From: Daphnia carinata
Lineage: Eukaryota > Arthropoda > Branchiopoda > Diplostraca > Daphniidae
Direction: 5' to 3'
Length of the DNA: 64,000 bases
Assembly: GCF_022539665.2 (NCBI RefSeq)
Contig: NC_081339.1
Location: 8,491,367 to 8,555,366, forward strand
Part shown: in pieces, positions 37,831 to 48,868 of the stretch
Layout: each line of letters opens with the position of its first letter
Numbering within the stretch: the first letter of the stretch is position 1
Made by a program: the position numbers and the translations under genes
Notes under the pieces: generated by a model
Told to the model about the DNA's origin: nothing
Seen by the model: only the letters and a program-made list of their open reading frames with translations
Database searches by the model: none

Positions 37831-39142
37831 AATCTATCCAAACTAGCATCTTTTCTGTCGTATGCCAAATAAATGTCAAGTTCACACGACTGCGATATTT
37901 GCAGATCGAAATAAAGTGCGAGCAACAACCTATTGTTTGCGTCAATACGTTTTACGTCAAAAATGGAATTCTTTACAAACAATTTTAAATTTATAATTCC
38001 TGTTTATGCCACTAGTAGTTATTACCATAACTGTTTTAGGTTTTAGGGAAATGTATGATCCTCTAGACGTTTTGCTATGGCGAATTGGTGAGATTTTAGT
38101 TTTATGGTCTGTCTGACATAGCCCAACGCGGCAGATATAAACATTTTCAAGTACCGACAACTCCAGATAGCTACCTATGTCATATTCGCTCAACGTTCCT
38201 ACGCAGAGATATCTGTAACATTGGAGCTTATCTACAGCAGTACTACCGTAAATACCTCGCATAATCACAAACAACGTATCACAACACGAGGCATGGGTTT
38301 TCTCGGATTATTTTCTTCAAACTTTACTTGTCATTTATGAAACATATACTTGATTCTTGTTCCAACCTGCAACGTTTTTCACTGTAAACGCTCAAAGCCA
38401 CGAACGGGAATCGCGCTTGGTATTTTGATAACTGACGAATTTTAAAAGTTAAATTAGAAATGCGTTTGGATCAGTTTGTACGAGACCAAGAAGTTTTTTT
38501 GACTTTGAATAAACAGTCTTTTCTGGAATGCAGTACAAAACAGTCGGTGGAAAACAGCTATTTTTCGCGTTATTTGGCGACTATCGCTGGAGAATGTAAG
38601 GTTGCTCATTACTCAATGCACCTAACTTTCGGCCGACGACCACGGCCTTGGAGACATTAAACAAGTAAGTCTCTGCAAAATGTCATTTAATAGCATTGGC
38701 TCGGAACACAGAATTTGCCTTTGTTGCAAAGTTTTAAAAAATCTGGATGATATTGAAAAACAATTTTCTAGAAGTCTATTACCAAACCACATCCTTCTGC
38801 TTTGCTGGCACTAACCCATCAACTATTCCAAGGGAAACAATGTTCATTGTGACCATAGCCTTTACGCAAGTTTCCTAAATTTTGCTGGCATAATATTGTT
38901 AACAATTACTGTTAATCATATATTATGCTGGAATAACTAGTTACAATATAGAAATGTTTATATTGAAACCAATAAATTGTATTCCTATCCAGAGATCGAT
39001 TAGATGATCTACACTAGGTCAATTTTTTGTTGATGTCAGTTCTAATCCATCCTAAAGCCCACAGGCTGTGTTCTCCAATTTTTACATGTAGGTGCCTGAG
39101 TTAGAAAGCACAGTTTAGAAATGAGCCATTTATGCTTTAAGG
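37831..39142. other. Intergenic region without a supported gene
   Basis: This interval follows the repeat-protein pseudogene and precedes the 3' end of the CHCHD2/10 gene. Short open frames (38460-38660 plus, 37957-38274 minus) show no recognisable motif. The last few hundred bases are probably the 3' UTR of the minus-strand CHCHD2/10 gene. Confidence 0.5.
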
Positions 39143-39681
39143 TTATGTAATATTACTTTGGCTCTGTCTGCACTGTCTTAGAGCTTCATTGAATCCCTCA
39201 CACAGAGTCAAATCACTCTGATTTTGAGAGCAGGCCAGGAACTGTTTGATTTCCCAAGCACATGGACCAGTGGGCTCTTGGGGAGCGGCTGCTCCATATT
39301 GGGGAGCTGCAGTTTGTTGCTGAACTGGCTGAGCAGCAGCAGCTTCAGAAGAGGATCCTCCACTGAACATGCCAGTCAAAGCATGTCCAGCTACATGTCC
39401 AATGGCAGAACCAACTGCAACACCTCCAGCTGTTGCCGCCATCTGGGCAAACATGGATGGCTGCTGGGGCATTTGCTGCATGGGTGCTGGTGGGTGTGCT
39501 TGGGGTGCATGAGCAGGGACACTTGGGGGAGGTGCAGCCCTGTTTAATAGGATGAATTTTATTAGTTTTGAACAATAAAAAAAAATATTGATTATTATGG
39601 CTACCTAGGAGCAGGGGCAGCAGCACGTGTTGGTGGGGGTGATGCTCTGGCAGGGGCACGTGATCTTCCTTGACGAGGCAT
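39143..39681 (-). CDS. CHCHD2: CHCHD2/CHCHD10-family mitochondrial twin CX9C protein (157 aa)
   Basis: Two exons, 39681-39605 and 39539-39143, sum to 474 nt, 157 aa plus stop. The N-terminus ([16 protein letters not shown]) is basic and Arg/Ala/Pro-rich, as in a mitochondrial presequence. A Gly/Ala-rich hydrophobic helix follows ([19 protein letters not shown]), which is the family hallmark. The C-terminal CHCH domain has two exact CX9C motifs ([11 protein letters not shown] and [11 protein letters not shown]) for Mia40-dependent folding in the intermembrane space. Family members act in MICOS/cristae organisation, respiratory-chain regulation and stress signalling. Arthropods often have one gene for the CHCHD2/10 pair, so the paralogue cannot be decided by eye. 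The intron splits an Arg codon. A GTAAGT-like donor near 39860 suggests a 5' UTR intron. Confidence 0.93.
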
Positions 39682-41380
39682 TTTTTTTGGCAGAAGATTC
39701 AGAACTACACAAGACAGAAAACAATTCAGAAATTCAATGAAGACAAAGACATAGAAAATTGTTGACGCATGACCACAAGAATGACGCAATAATCTTACAA
39801 GGTTATCCACAAAGCCTCCGCGTTTCAGCTTGTTTTCTAGCACTGCTGTTAGTTAACTTACCGAAAGATCTACCTCACTGTGTCTATCAAATATGAATGA
39901 AAGTTTGGGTCTATAACTATATAATTGTTTGTTTCTCAGTTTGATAAGTTTACAGACATACGAAAACGATTACGCAACTTACCACTAGAAAGGCAGTCTA
40001 GCTGGTACTGTGTGAACAATCTGAATGTGAAAAAACTTTCTAGAAATTTCTGTTCTGCTAGTTCAAAGCAATGTTGCCATATGAAATTCCGGTAACAAAA
40101 AATCATGTTTCTGATGATTAACCTCTTAGTTCTATTAAAATCTGATTATTTATCACAAAAAAAAAAATTTAATTTACTTTTCTGTAGTGTGAAGGATTAT
40201 TTTGATTTTCTTCAATTATGAACGTACGCCATCTACGGACAGGAGTTTCTCATGACACCATAGGCGAATGACCACTGACGACAGCGCTTGCGCGTTTGTA
40301 TATCGATCGGCTCAAAAAAAAAAAAAAGCTTATTTTTTATTTTATTTTTTCTGCCTGTGCTCACGGTTGTGCGTGCATGGATTTAAGGGGAGACCTGCAG
40401 TGGACTTGAGTCAATCGGAAACGGAAGAATAGAAAAAAGCGCAGTCTCAAGCGTCGCGTTAATGTATCTCATGTGTATACATTGACTTCCCGTTCATCTA
40501 CGGGAAATTTTCTTTATGGGCGTCATCTGTCAAACTCGTTAGCACAGTTCAAAAGTGCTGTAATAGGAAACTTCACGCTGGATATCGAGTTCGCTTAGGG
40601 TTTTGTCTGTGTTTTTTCATCCATACTTATGGACGGCATTTGCTTCGCGAACACAGCACCATCTCTAAGCCGCCCCTCTCTAACTGCATAGGCACCGCCT
40701 CCGTCCACTGGGGTTCTCTACTCACGCTTCAGCACGGTGAAAAAAAAAAAATGTGTAACCGTGCCGATTGTTTGGTTTTCCCGTAGAAGAGCTCAGTAGA
40801 CCATACGGCACTTGTTCACACACACGCATGCAGCTTGTGGATTAAGGCTGCTAGTATCAACCCTCTTCATTCCCTTAATCACAGGTATGTTGTTTTAATC
40901 TTTCTAAAAAGAAACCTTTCGCACTCCATCCTGCTACATTCAGCGTGTGGCGACGTCATCTTTTTTTCGCTATCGTTCCATTTCCCGTCGGGACAACAGA
41001 CGCGTTTTTAGACGCTTGACAAAGTTATATCCGTCAATTGTCCTAAGGAGGAGAGCTATTTGACGCCATTCTATTGTCTACATCCCATTTTCCGTGCTAT
41101 CTTCATTTTTATTTGTTTTCCCTGTGGAAAAGTCAAAAACGGAAATGTAAGGAAGAAAGGAAAACCCAAAATAGTACAATCGGAATTTTGTGGATTCCTA
41201 CGAGAAAATCACTTGGTGGAACGGTGAGCTTTTTCCCACAGCTGCCTTACACGCATTTTGTACGCCTGCCAGTAGTTCTCGAACACATGCAAAGAGAGAG
41301 AACTCTTGAAAAACTCTATCTCACTGAAAAGTGCTGGCTTTTAGTTTTGTTTTATTTTTCTGACAGGTCTGATGTAAAAA
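39682..41380. other. Shared upstream region of CHCHD2/10 and the septin gene
   Basis: This is the divergent 1.7-kb interval between the CHCHD2/10 ATG and the septin ATG. A splice acceptor (TTTTTCTGACAG, ending 41366) lies 14 bp before the septin ATG, so the septin 5' UTR is split, with its non-coding first exon somewhere upstream. The plus-strand frame at 41074-41454 spans this acceptor and does not look like a protein. Confidence 0.5.
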
Positions 41381-43120
41381 ATGGATCGCGAGTATATTGG
41401 ATTCGCCAGTCTGCCGGATCAAATTCACCGGAAGACGATCAAAAAGGGTTTTGAATTTACGCTGATGGTGGCTGGCGAATCGGGATTGGGCAAATCCACT
41501 CTGGTCAACACCCTCTTCCTGACGGATCTGTACCAAGACCGAGTTATTCCACCCGTTGAAGGTACATAATTTTTTCTCTCCTCGAGGCGTAACAGACTCG
41601 AGAAATGACAGCAATCAAATGGAATGACTGTTACTGCAATAATGATTATTTCAGAACGACTGACAAAGACGACTGCCATTCAAGTAAGGACAGCCGACAT
41701 TGAGGAAATGGGAATTAAATTGAGGCTAACTATCGTCGACACTCCTGGTAAACGTTGCTTCCTCTTCGTCGTGTTTCAACTTTAACGAACTTCACGATTT
41801 CTTTTGGTTCAACTTCCCAAGGTTTCGGCGACGCTTTAAATTCTGAAGAAACTTGTCAAGCTCTTTCTGATTACATCGACGTTCAATTCAAAAAATATTT
41901 CCAAGACGAAAGCGGACTACATCGTAAATCAATTGTCGACAATCGTGTTCATTGTTGTCTTTATTTTATTCCTCCTTACGGTCGTGGGTAATGACAGATC
42001 AACTTAAAGCCTGCGCAACCTGTTTTTCAATGGCCTTAATCTATTGCACCCCAATTAGATTACGAATGTTGGATGTAGCTGCCATGAGAAAGCTTCACAA
42101 GAAAGTCAACCTTGTACCCGTGATAGCCAAGAGCGACAGTCTGACTACCACTGAATTGAGCCGATTCAAATCACAGGTTCTTCAAGAATTAAAACAACAC
42201 GACATTCAGGTTTGTCTTCTGCCGTTGGCACGTTTATTATACGCACGAATTTTTTAAATGAAAATTTTTGTCTTATTTTGTGTTTTTCACTGTAATATTC
42301 GTATAGATTTATCAGTTTCCTGAATGTGATCCCGATGAGGATGAAGCCTTTAAGAAACAAGACAAGGAACTGAAAGCCTCCGTCCCGTTTGCCGTGTCAG
42401 GCTCGTGTCAGATTCTCGAGGTCAACGGTCGCCGGTTCCGCGGCCGAATCTATCCATGGGGCGTCGTCGAAGGTATGTATTACTTCGTAACGTGGTTCGA
42501 CATAAAACGGAATTATAACAAAATTCCAGCCACATGCATTGTGATTTTAATGTGTCAATTTTCTATAGTGGAGAGCCCACTACATAGCGACCTACAAAAG
42601 CTGCGGTCAATGCTGATAGAGACCCATCTAGCGTAAGAAAACATAGTGCATTTTCTGAACAAAAATATAAGTGTTTTATAATGCTATAATTGCATTAATG
42701 TAGTGATCTCCGCGATCAGACTCACGAAATCCATTACGAGGCGTTCCGGTCGGCCTGCATAACCAGACTTACCCACAACCTGGTCACCCAGCCACCCCAC
42801 AGAGAGCGAAGGTAAATTTGAAATTTCTTTACCTCCCACCATTCACTGAATGAAACCAGATTACGCATTATCTTCTCACGTTTCTTGTACGCAGTAAACT
42901 CAAACGTGATTCTATGCTTATTGAATTACCGGAAGACGAGAATGCTGCGGATTTGATACTCCAACAGAAAGAGGAGGAAATCCGAAAAATGCAGGATATG
43001 TTGACCAAAATGCAGCATCAGTTGCAAGTACAGCAACGATCCAGATCACTTGGAGAAGCTCAGTTAAAGCACGAATTTAGTCTGTTGAACGTTGACAAAT
43101 CCCAGGAAGTTCGTTTATAG
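41381..43120 (+). CDS. Sep4: Septin GTPase, SEPT2/4/5 group (384 aa)
   Basis: Exons: 41381-41561, 41655-41747, 41822-41987, 42059-42209, 42307-42472, 42569-42632, 42704-42811, 42895-43120. The sum is 1,155 nt, 384 aa plus stop. Landmarks: an N-terminal [14 protein letters not shown] and a polybasic [10 protein letters not shown] lipid-binding stretch; P-loop GESGLGKST; switch [19 protein letters not shown] and [12 protein letters not shown]4 motif AKSD (usually AKAD); and the septin-unique element with [19 protein letters not shown]-terminal coiled coil follows (about residues 325-360, [16 protein letters not shown]). Septins assemble into hetero-oligomeric filaments at the cell cortex and cytokinetic ring. 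The paralogue assignment (closest to SEPT4/5, hence Drosophila Sep4) is by remembered similarity and less certain than the family. Confidence 0.93.
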
Positions 43121-44151
43121 ATACCTGAATGAGTATGCTGGCAATTCACACTCACCCAAAGATTATGCGTAAAATTTGTGCGTACGTTTCTGACCAGCTA
43201 CAGTATACTGATACATTATGCACCCCTTCGTCTTTACTTCCACTGTCTGTTTCCCAAAAATATGAAGATGCACGCACATTGCATTGTTGTCTCAACGCAA
43301 AACTGGTATGTTTTCCTATGTCGGAATTGATGTACTTTCTCTTTGAACGAATTCATCTGAAACGTCACGAAAAAATGTAGTGTTTTCCTATTTGTATAAC
43401 CTAAATCTGTTGAAATATCGAAACTTATATGTTTTCGCTTTTCCATTTTCTAAAGATCTTTGAATAGCAATAAAAACTGAATTAGTTCATTAACGACGTC
43501 CGAAAGCGCTGGCATTTAAAAGTAACCAAGAAAACGGAACTTTATCCACTTCACATCAACAAAAAGAAAAATTTGTGGTATATTTGGAAAAACAAGCTGT
43601 ACAGGTGGTCTTCTATTGCCTCTGGCGCATTTAATTATTTAGGTAGTTAATCGACAGGGCGGTTTTCCCCTTTGTTTACTAGCCACAAACGTTTAGCGAT
43701 TGCACCGTCGGGCGTTTTTCACTCTCCCAGCGGTGGATCGGAGCCATAGCAAGCATTTCATATAAGTTGTAAAAACAAAATTTGAGAAGCAATGGCACTG
43801 TCATGTTGGGACTTATTTTTTTTATAACGCAAATAAGTCTAATTATAGTTCAGGTTACCTCGTTCAGACTTCAGGGGCCCTGAACACACAGTGGAGGGTT
43901 TTTCAAAGTGCCAAAGTCTGGCCAAAGTCCCGTTTTTAGGGGCGGAGAGGGGGACTTGAATACTAGGACAGCCACTAAATTCATTGCACTTTGCAGTGGC
44001 ATGGCCGATTCTCTGGCCGGCACAAGTTTTTAACATAACACGATTCCTACTACTGTCGTGGAGTTTCTTTGAGTTACTTCGAGCTATTCTTGGTAAATAA
44101 CTTTTTCCTCGAGATTATCTGTTCTTTCGTCTGGTGGAGCGTAAACAAGCA
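43121..44151. other. Septin 3' UTR and intergenic region before VMP1
   Basis: This contains the septin 3' UTR with a canonical AATAAA at 43469-43474, then sequence upstream of VMP1. No gene is recognised. The open frames at 43129-43380 and 43839-44036 have no protein-like features. Confidence 0.55.
43469..43474 (+). terminator. Polyadenylation signal AATAAA of the septin gene
   Basis: Canonical hexamer about 350 bp downstream of the septin stop codon, in an AT-rich context. Confidence 0.55.
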
Positions 44152-46096
44152 ATGACGAAATCGACCGCCAAATCTCGTAACGGACAGACGAAAACAGTCG
44201 TCTCGAATGCCTCATCTCCTACCAAAGGGAAAACCGATAGAAAGGGCAAAGGTGATGGTACCACCAACGAAAAATCGCCGAATAACACTTCAAACGGAAA
44301 AGTCAAACACAGAACTCTGTCTGCAGTTCAGACTGGTGGAGGAAACGAGGTAAACCACCCCCTTCACTAGTAGCAATAGTTGTTCAAGTAATACCCATTT
44401 TTGTAATTCGTCTAAATTGTCATAATATTTCTTATCCAGGTACAAAAGGGAGCTAAGAAAAACATGAAAACCATTGAAAAGAATGGCCTAACCTCCCTCA
44501 GCCCAGAATTGATGCAGTTAAAGAAGATGAGGGAAGAAGAACGCCAAGAGAGGGAAGGAATAGTCCTGTGGAAAAGGCCATTTACTACTCTCCACTATTT
44601 CACCATTGAGCTGTGCCTCAACATTCAAGAATATGCCCTAAAGTTAGTGTAGCCTGTTGCAAATCTCACTTGCAAACTAACATAATGATCTATTGTCTGT
44701 TTTTCTCCAACAGGTTATGGGCTTACAAGTTTTCAGTATTGTTTAGCATCAGCTTAATGGTGCTGAGTGTTGTAGCATATCACACCCCAGGACCTCACCA
44801 AGAACATATTGTTTCTGTTGAGAAGCAAGTTATGTGGTGCCTTTATTGGCTGGGACTAGGTGTTCTCAGCTCTGTAGGCCTTGGTACTGGACTACACACA
44901 TTCTTACTCTATTTGGGGCCTCACATTGCGGCAGTCACGCTTGCCGCATATGAATGCGGTACCTTAAATTTTCCCTCTCCGCCCTATCCGGATAAGTAAT
45001 TACACAAAATAACTGTGTTACAAACTACCACTAATCAGCTTATGCCTTTTGCAGCATCATCTGTCCGGAAAATGAGACATCTCAGCTGCCTGTGACGCTT
45101 TGGTCTATAATGGCAAAAGTGCGGCTGGAAGCAATGATGTGGGGCGCTGGAACAGCCTTAGGTGAGCTGCCACCTTATTTTATGGCTAGAGCCGCACGAT
45201 TGTCAACAGTAGGCAACAAAGGAAAACGGGGACGGAGGCGCTCTAGTATTGAGCTTAACCGATGATATTGAAAAACTAGTTGAATTCGAAACCCTACAAC
45301 TCAAACAGCAGCACCCTGAACAGATGGTATGGTTCCTCATTTCTATTTCTTTCATTATTCAGTATTAACTAATTGAATTATTTGGTAGACTTTACTTGAT
45401 CGCCTAAAATTAGGCGTTGAACGTTTAGTAGAGCGTGTTGGATTCTTTGGCATCTTGGCATGCGCCTCGGTAAGAAAAATGATTGCCAACACGTGTATGA
45501 TTCACAAAGATTTACTATCTTGCTTACGAATTTTTCTCCTTATTAATTTGGCTTTAGATTCCCAATCCGCTCTTCGATTTAGCAGGGATTACGTGCGGCC
45601 ATTTCCTAGTGCCGTTCTGGACTTTCTTTGGAGCTACATTAATAGGAAAAGCTATTATTAAAACGCATTTGCAACAGTTAACAGTGATCGTGGCGTTTAA
45701 TGAGAATTTGGTGAACAAACTAATGACATCCTTGGAAAATGTACGTACTCATATCTATGCTTTATGGAAAAAAATTCATCGCAAATTTTATTTCAGGTTC
45801 CAATAATAGGATCACGGTTAAAGGAGCCTTTAGAACAATTGTTCAGAAGCCAAAAAGCCAAATTGCATGCTAAGGAGGGCACGATACCATCCGAAGGAGG
45901 CAGCCTGTTAGCTTCTCTTTTCGAAAAGCTCGTGATGGTCATGGTGATATATTTCGTCATTTCAATCGTCAACTCACTGGCGCAAAGCTATCATCATCGG
46001 TTACAAACACGTAAGCAGAATGTAACTGCGGCCACTCCTCGCCAAGCTAACAAGAATCGCAGTAAAAGCCAGACAATCATCGCAAAACAAGCTTAA
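44152..46096 (+). CDS. VMP1: Vacuole membrane protein 1 (VMP1), with a one-base frame break
   Basis: Exons: 44152-44349, 44440-44642, 44714-44995, 45055-45326, 45389-45469, 45558-45740, 45797-46096. The sum is 1,519 nt, one base over 506 codons, giving ~505 aa if a base in the AAAA at 45223-45226 is surplus. Family landmarks: [15 protein letters not shown] and [53 protein letters not shown]; then, after the break, the VTT/DedA-like core [40 protein letters not shown] and IGKAIIK; and the C-terminal [13 protein letters not shown] helix. VMP1 is an ER multi-spanning lipid scramblase needed for autophagosome formation and lipoprotein/lipid handling. The N-terminal ~100 residues are Lys/Ser/Thr-rich and longer than in human VMP1 (406 aa). 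The break falls in the variable acidic loop between AARLS and the VTT core. Confidence 0.92.
45223..45226 (+). other. VMP1: Putative one-base insertion (A4 run) in VMP1
   Basis: Upstream, [15 protein letters not shown] is open and continues into an Arg/Ser stretch that stops at about 45266. Downstream, the frame encoding [12 protein letters not shown] leads straight into the conserved VTT region. Removing one A of GGAAAACGG joins them as K-G-N-G-D-G-G. No plausible intron resolves it. Because VMP1 is usually a conserved single gene, an assembly indel is the likeliest cause. Confidence 0.65.
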
Positions 46097-46696
46097 ATTG
46101 ACGTTATGCTAGCCATTCTGTTTTTTTTTCTTTCTTTTAAAGTAAATTGTTTAAGTAGATATAAAGTCTTTTTTGTTGACGATGATTTACTCAGATGATC
46201 AACTATTTGTTTTTTTTCTGAAAGAAAAATGGCAGGTTTAGAGAGTGTTTTTTTTCTTGAGCATTTCTAGGTCTGAAAGAAAAAAAATCTTTTGTTCTCC
46301 CGCCAATTTCAGTTTGCATCCTTTACATTCCCTTCCTCAACAAGGTGCCCGGTCGTGTGCTGTTTTGTTTTTTTCTGATTTAGTCTAATTTAAGGCTCCA
46401 GGAGCCGTATATTCCCTTTTTATATATAGTGTGTGAACGCCTTGCTAGGCCCCCGTTTTGTCCCCAACATCCCGCCTGTCATTCACTTTCCGTGTTCGTG
46501 TGTGTGAGTGCGTATCAGTGTTATCATACTTGGTCGTGTGTATCAGAATGGGTGGCAATACAAGTGGAGCTGTGTAAATTTACCAAGCGTTCAAAGTTCA
46601 GTTTGGATGCAACGCCGACCGGGCGATTCCGTTGAAGATAACATGATCCTGCTGCATTTGGACAACTCACAACAGTCACGCATATAAAGCTCTAAC
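46097..46696. other. VMP1 3' UTR and promoter of the p62-like gene
   Basis: A T-rich 3' UTR is followed by a short interval before the next ATG on the same strand. A TATATATA-like stretch lies near 46421-46429, followed by a GTGTGTGAGTG region. The open frame at 46429-46635 shows no recognisable features. Confidence 0.5.
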
Positions 46697-47481
46697 ATGG
46701 CTATGTCTTTTACTCAACTCCAAGTCCTGAATTGCCTGCCAAATAATCCAACAACTGAAATCACAGCTCACGAAACAGCATTGGCTTGTGCTGATGCACC
46801 GGTGGTTCATTCTATAAAAAATTTTGACGTGATAGGATCTCTGAAATTAGATAACAAAACAATTATTCGTCGTCTATCTGTTGATTCGTGTGTCAATAGC
46901 TTGCCAGATTGGAAGGAAAATGCAACTATTCATTTTGATCGATTCCTTCGCAACAAACAATTCTACCTTTCCTACACAGGTATGTAAATGTTAACTCTTT
47001 ATTTTTTTTAATGGAATTAAACTATGTATTCCTTACAGATGTCGAAGGACACCCATGGACTATAGACTCGGACGAGAAACTTGAAGCAGCATTAAGATTA
47101 CATCGGCAGAAGCTCTCTGACCTTCAAAATAGTTCGTTGCCTGCTTTCGAACTGAATTTAGAGATCACAGATGAGTCCCCTATAGCTGCTCCGGTCGAAT
47201 TGTTTGAAACCTCTGTCAGACAAGATCGCGATAATGACAAGGAACTGGCCACCTGTGATTGTGTCGGTTGCGGGAAAACAGTCACAATGGGTTTGGCCTA
47301 TAAGTGCCTACACTGTAATAACGTCTATATTTGCGATGATTGTAAAGGAACAAACGAAAACCACAGCCTTCATCTCTTGATGCCATGCCTTGTTTTAATA
47401 CTCGGGTCCGAATATAACTGCAATAGACAAGCTGGTGTACCCGTTCAACTTGTAGAAGAGACTAGTGGCAATGGAAAATAG
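46697..47481 (+). CDS. Short PB1-ZZ protein, sequestosome-1/p62 (ref(2)P)-like (241 aa)
   Basis: Exons 46697-46979 and 47039-47481 sum to 726 nt, 241 aa plus stop. The N-terminal PB1-like domain has a basic KTIIRRLSV strand and an acidic OPCA-like D-x-E-G then IDSDEKLEAAL. A ZZ zinc finger follows (about residues 177-222): C-x2-C (CVGC), C-x2-C (CLHC), C-x2-C (CDDC) and a His pair (NHSLH). PB1 followed by ZZ is the architecture of p62 and of atypical PKC/NBR1-type adaptors; p62 links ubiquitinated cargo to autophagy. The protein stops soon after the ZZ finger. I see no LIR-like W-x-x-L site and no UBA domain, so it is either a truncated paralogue or a distinct PB1-ZZ adaptor. It lies 600 bp downstream of VMP1 on the same strand. 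AATAAA hexamers at 47615 and 47655 support the gene ending here. Confidence 0.8.
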
Positions 47482-47614
47482 GGATACTTCAACAAGCTAA
47501 ATACGCTGGAATCACCACGTGTAACACGTATCCTAAGAAGCTACTGCAGCCCAGTTCCCCATTGATGTTTCTATGTAAATTCAGGGCATAAAATGATCTG
47601 TAATCCACGATACT

Positions 47615-47620
47615 AATAAA
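47615..47620 (+). terminator. Polyadenylation signal AATAAA of the PB1-ZZ gene
   Basis: Canonical hexamer 134 bp after the stop codon. A second AATAAA lies at 47655-47660. Confidence 0.55.
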
Positions 47621-48051
47621 AGCACTGCCAAACCTTTCATCGACGCACAAATCAAATAAAAGATCAAGTTTGCACCGATTGCTCCATAATAATTACTTTT
47701 ATGATGTAGGATTTATCAAGCTAAAGAAGTTGCTTTCAATTGGTATTTACCAAAACGGCAATTTGTACCTACAATGCTACAGACATTGACCTATGTTTCT
47801 GCATAAAGCCAAGCCTTAGTATGCTTACCATATACACAATCCAAGTGGGAGCTTTAAGTAACCAACTTGATAACATCCAGGAAACCACACAAGCTAGCCT
47901 ACTGAAGATATGAGTAAGACTGACCCAAAGCTCTTTGTGGAGAGCCAGGTTTGATATAAAATCACTATTGACAAATTGATTCGTCTGTCCCACTAATACA
48001 TTTATTTCATCAAATCTTCTATGGTAACACTGAGACCTAAAATCAGTTTGT
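47621..48051. other. Convergent 3' flank between the PB1-ZZ gene and NDUFA1
   Basis: No gene is supported. The minus-strand open frame at 47769-47993 encodes a hydrophobic 74-residue peptide, but it lies in the probable 3' UTR of NDUFA1 and lacks any family signature. A minus-strand AATAAA (TTTATT on the plus strand, 48001-48006) lies about 50 bp past the NDUFA1 stop. Confidence 0.45.
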
Positions 48052-48394
48052 CTAATCAGGGATAGATTCCAAACCCTAATTGAGGAAAAAAAAATTATTT
48101 ACTGATATTGAAACATATATTGTGTACTGAAATGGTAGTACCTTCAGCACATAAGGGTTACCAGTCAAACGAGTATCCCGTCTATAGAGAAACCTGTCGT
48201 GGGTTTTATTTTGAAGCCTTGAATATGCCTTCAAATTAGAATAGCTATTAGTTGTAATTCATCCTTTACCTATTTTTTAAAAATTTACTTACATTCCCAT
48301 TCTGGAAAACCTTGTGAACAACCGGAAGAATGCCATACGGAAGGCATACAAAGAAACCGGTCAAAAACAAACTAGGTAATGCTTCGTACCACAT
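48052..48394 (-). CDS. NDUFA1: NADH dehydrogenase 1 alpha subcomplex subunit 1 (MWFE, 70 aa)
   Basis: Three small exons on the minus strand, 48394-48293, 48228-48142 and 48075-48052, sum to 213 nt. This gives exactly 70 aa plus stop, the same length as human NDUFA1. The protein starts MWYEALPSLFLTGFFV, matching the MWFE signature Met and hydrophobic helix. It contains the basic DRFLYRRDTRLTG region and ends YVLKGLESIPD (human YVSKGLENID). It is a single-span inner-membrane accessory subunit of respiratory complex I, needed for assembly. A splice acceptor (ACTCAG) lies 7 bp upstream of the ATG and a donor (TTCAG|GTAAAA) lies near 48458, so there is a non-coding first exon at about 48459-48560. 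It is easily missed because no exon exceeds 102 nt. Confidence 0.93.
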
Positions 48395-48868
48395 TTCTCT
48401 CCTGAGTTTCAGAACACTTATAACTAAAATCAAATATATAACATTTGTTATTTTTACCTGAAGAACTATCGAAGTTGTTGGACCAGCTGAGTTCTTCCAA
48501 ACGCAGAATCGCGCTATTGCCAGAGAAATTCCCGAAGGTTATTTGGAAAACCCCATTTTATTTTCGAAAAAAGTTTTAGGAGAATGTAATTATATTTAAC
48601 AAAAAAACAAATTAGACGAAATATTCAGCTGAAATGGATTAAATTCAAAAATTTTCCAAAATAAAATAATTTTTTGTTGTTAAACAACGTTGCCATTTTC
48701 CACGCTTGTTATGGTTCCAATGGCTTGCAGAAGTACAGTGCTGATAATAATTTACTGACTCTAGCCAAGTTATAAGTTTGTCTTAAAGTGTTCAAGTTTG
48801 TTTTGAGATATAAAAATATATATAACATACGAGCAACAGGATATTACTTTAAATTTTCCCCTTCTCCG
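48395..48868. promoter_or_regulatory. Likely bidirectional promoter of NDUFA1 and ZC3H13/Flacc
   Basis: The two genes diverge here. The probable NDUFA1 non-coding exon reaches ~48560 and the ZC3H13 ATG is at 48869, leaving roughly 300 bp for both start sites. I see no canonical TATA box placed for either gene. The assignment rests on spacing and orientation only. Confidence 0.4.

Noticed and set aside
38460-38660. 66-aa plus-strand frame between the pseudogene and CHCHD2/10
   Set aside because: No recognisable motif, poor start context and no exon partners.
45209-45246. A 38-nt GTAGGC...CTCTAG intron to explain the VMP1 frame change
   Set aside because: It is shorter than a functional intron and joining the ends gives an immediate stop or the wrong frame; a one-base homopolymer indel explains the data better.
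47769-47993. 74-aa hydrophobic minus-strand frame as a separate membrane-protein gene
   Set aside because: It lies in the likely 3' UTR of NDUFA1, lacks family motifs and has no splice partners.
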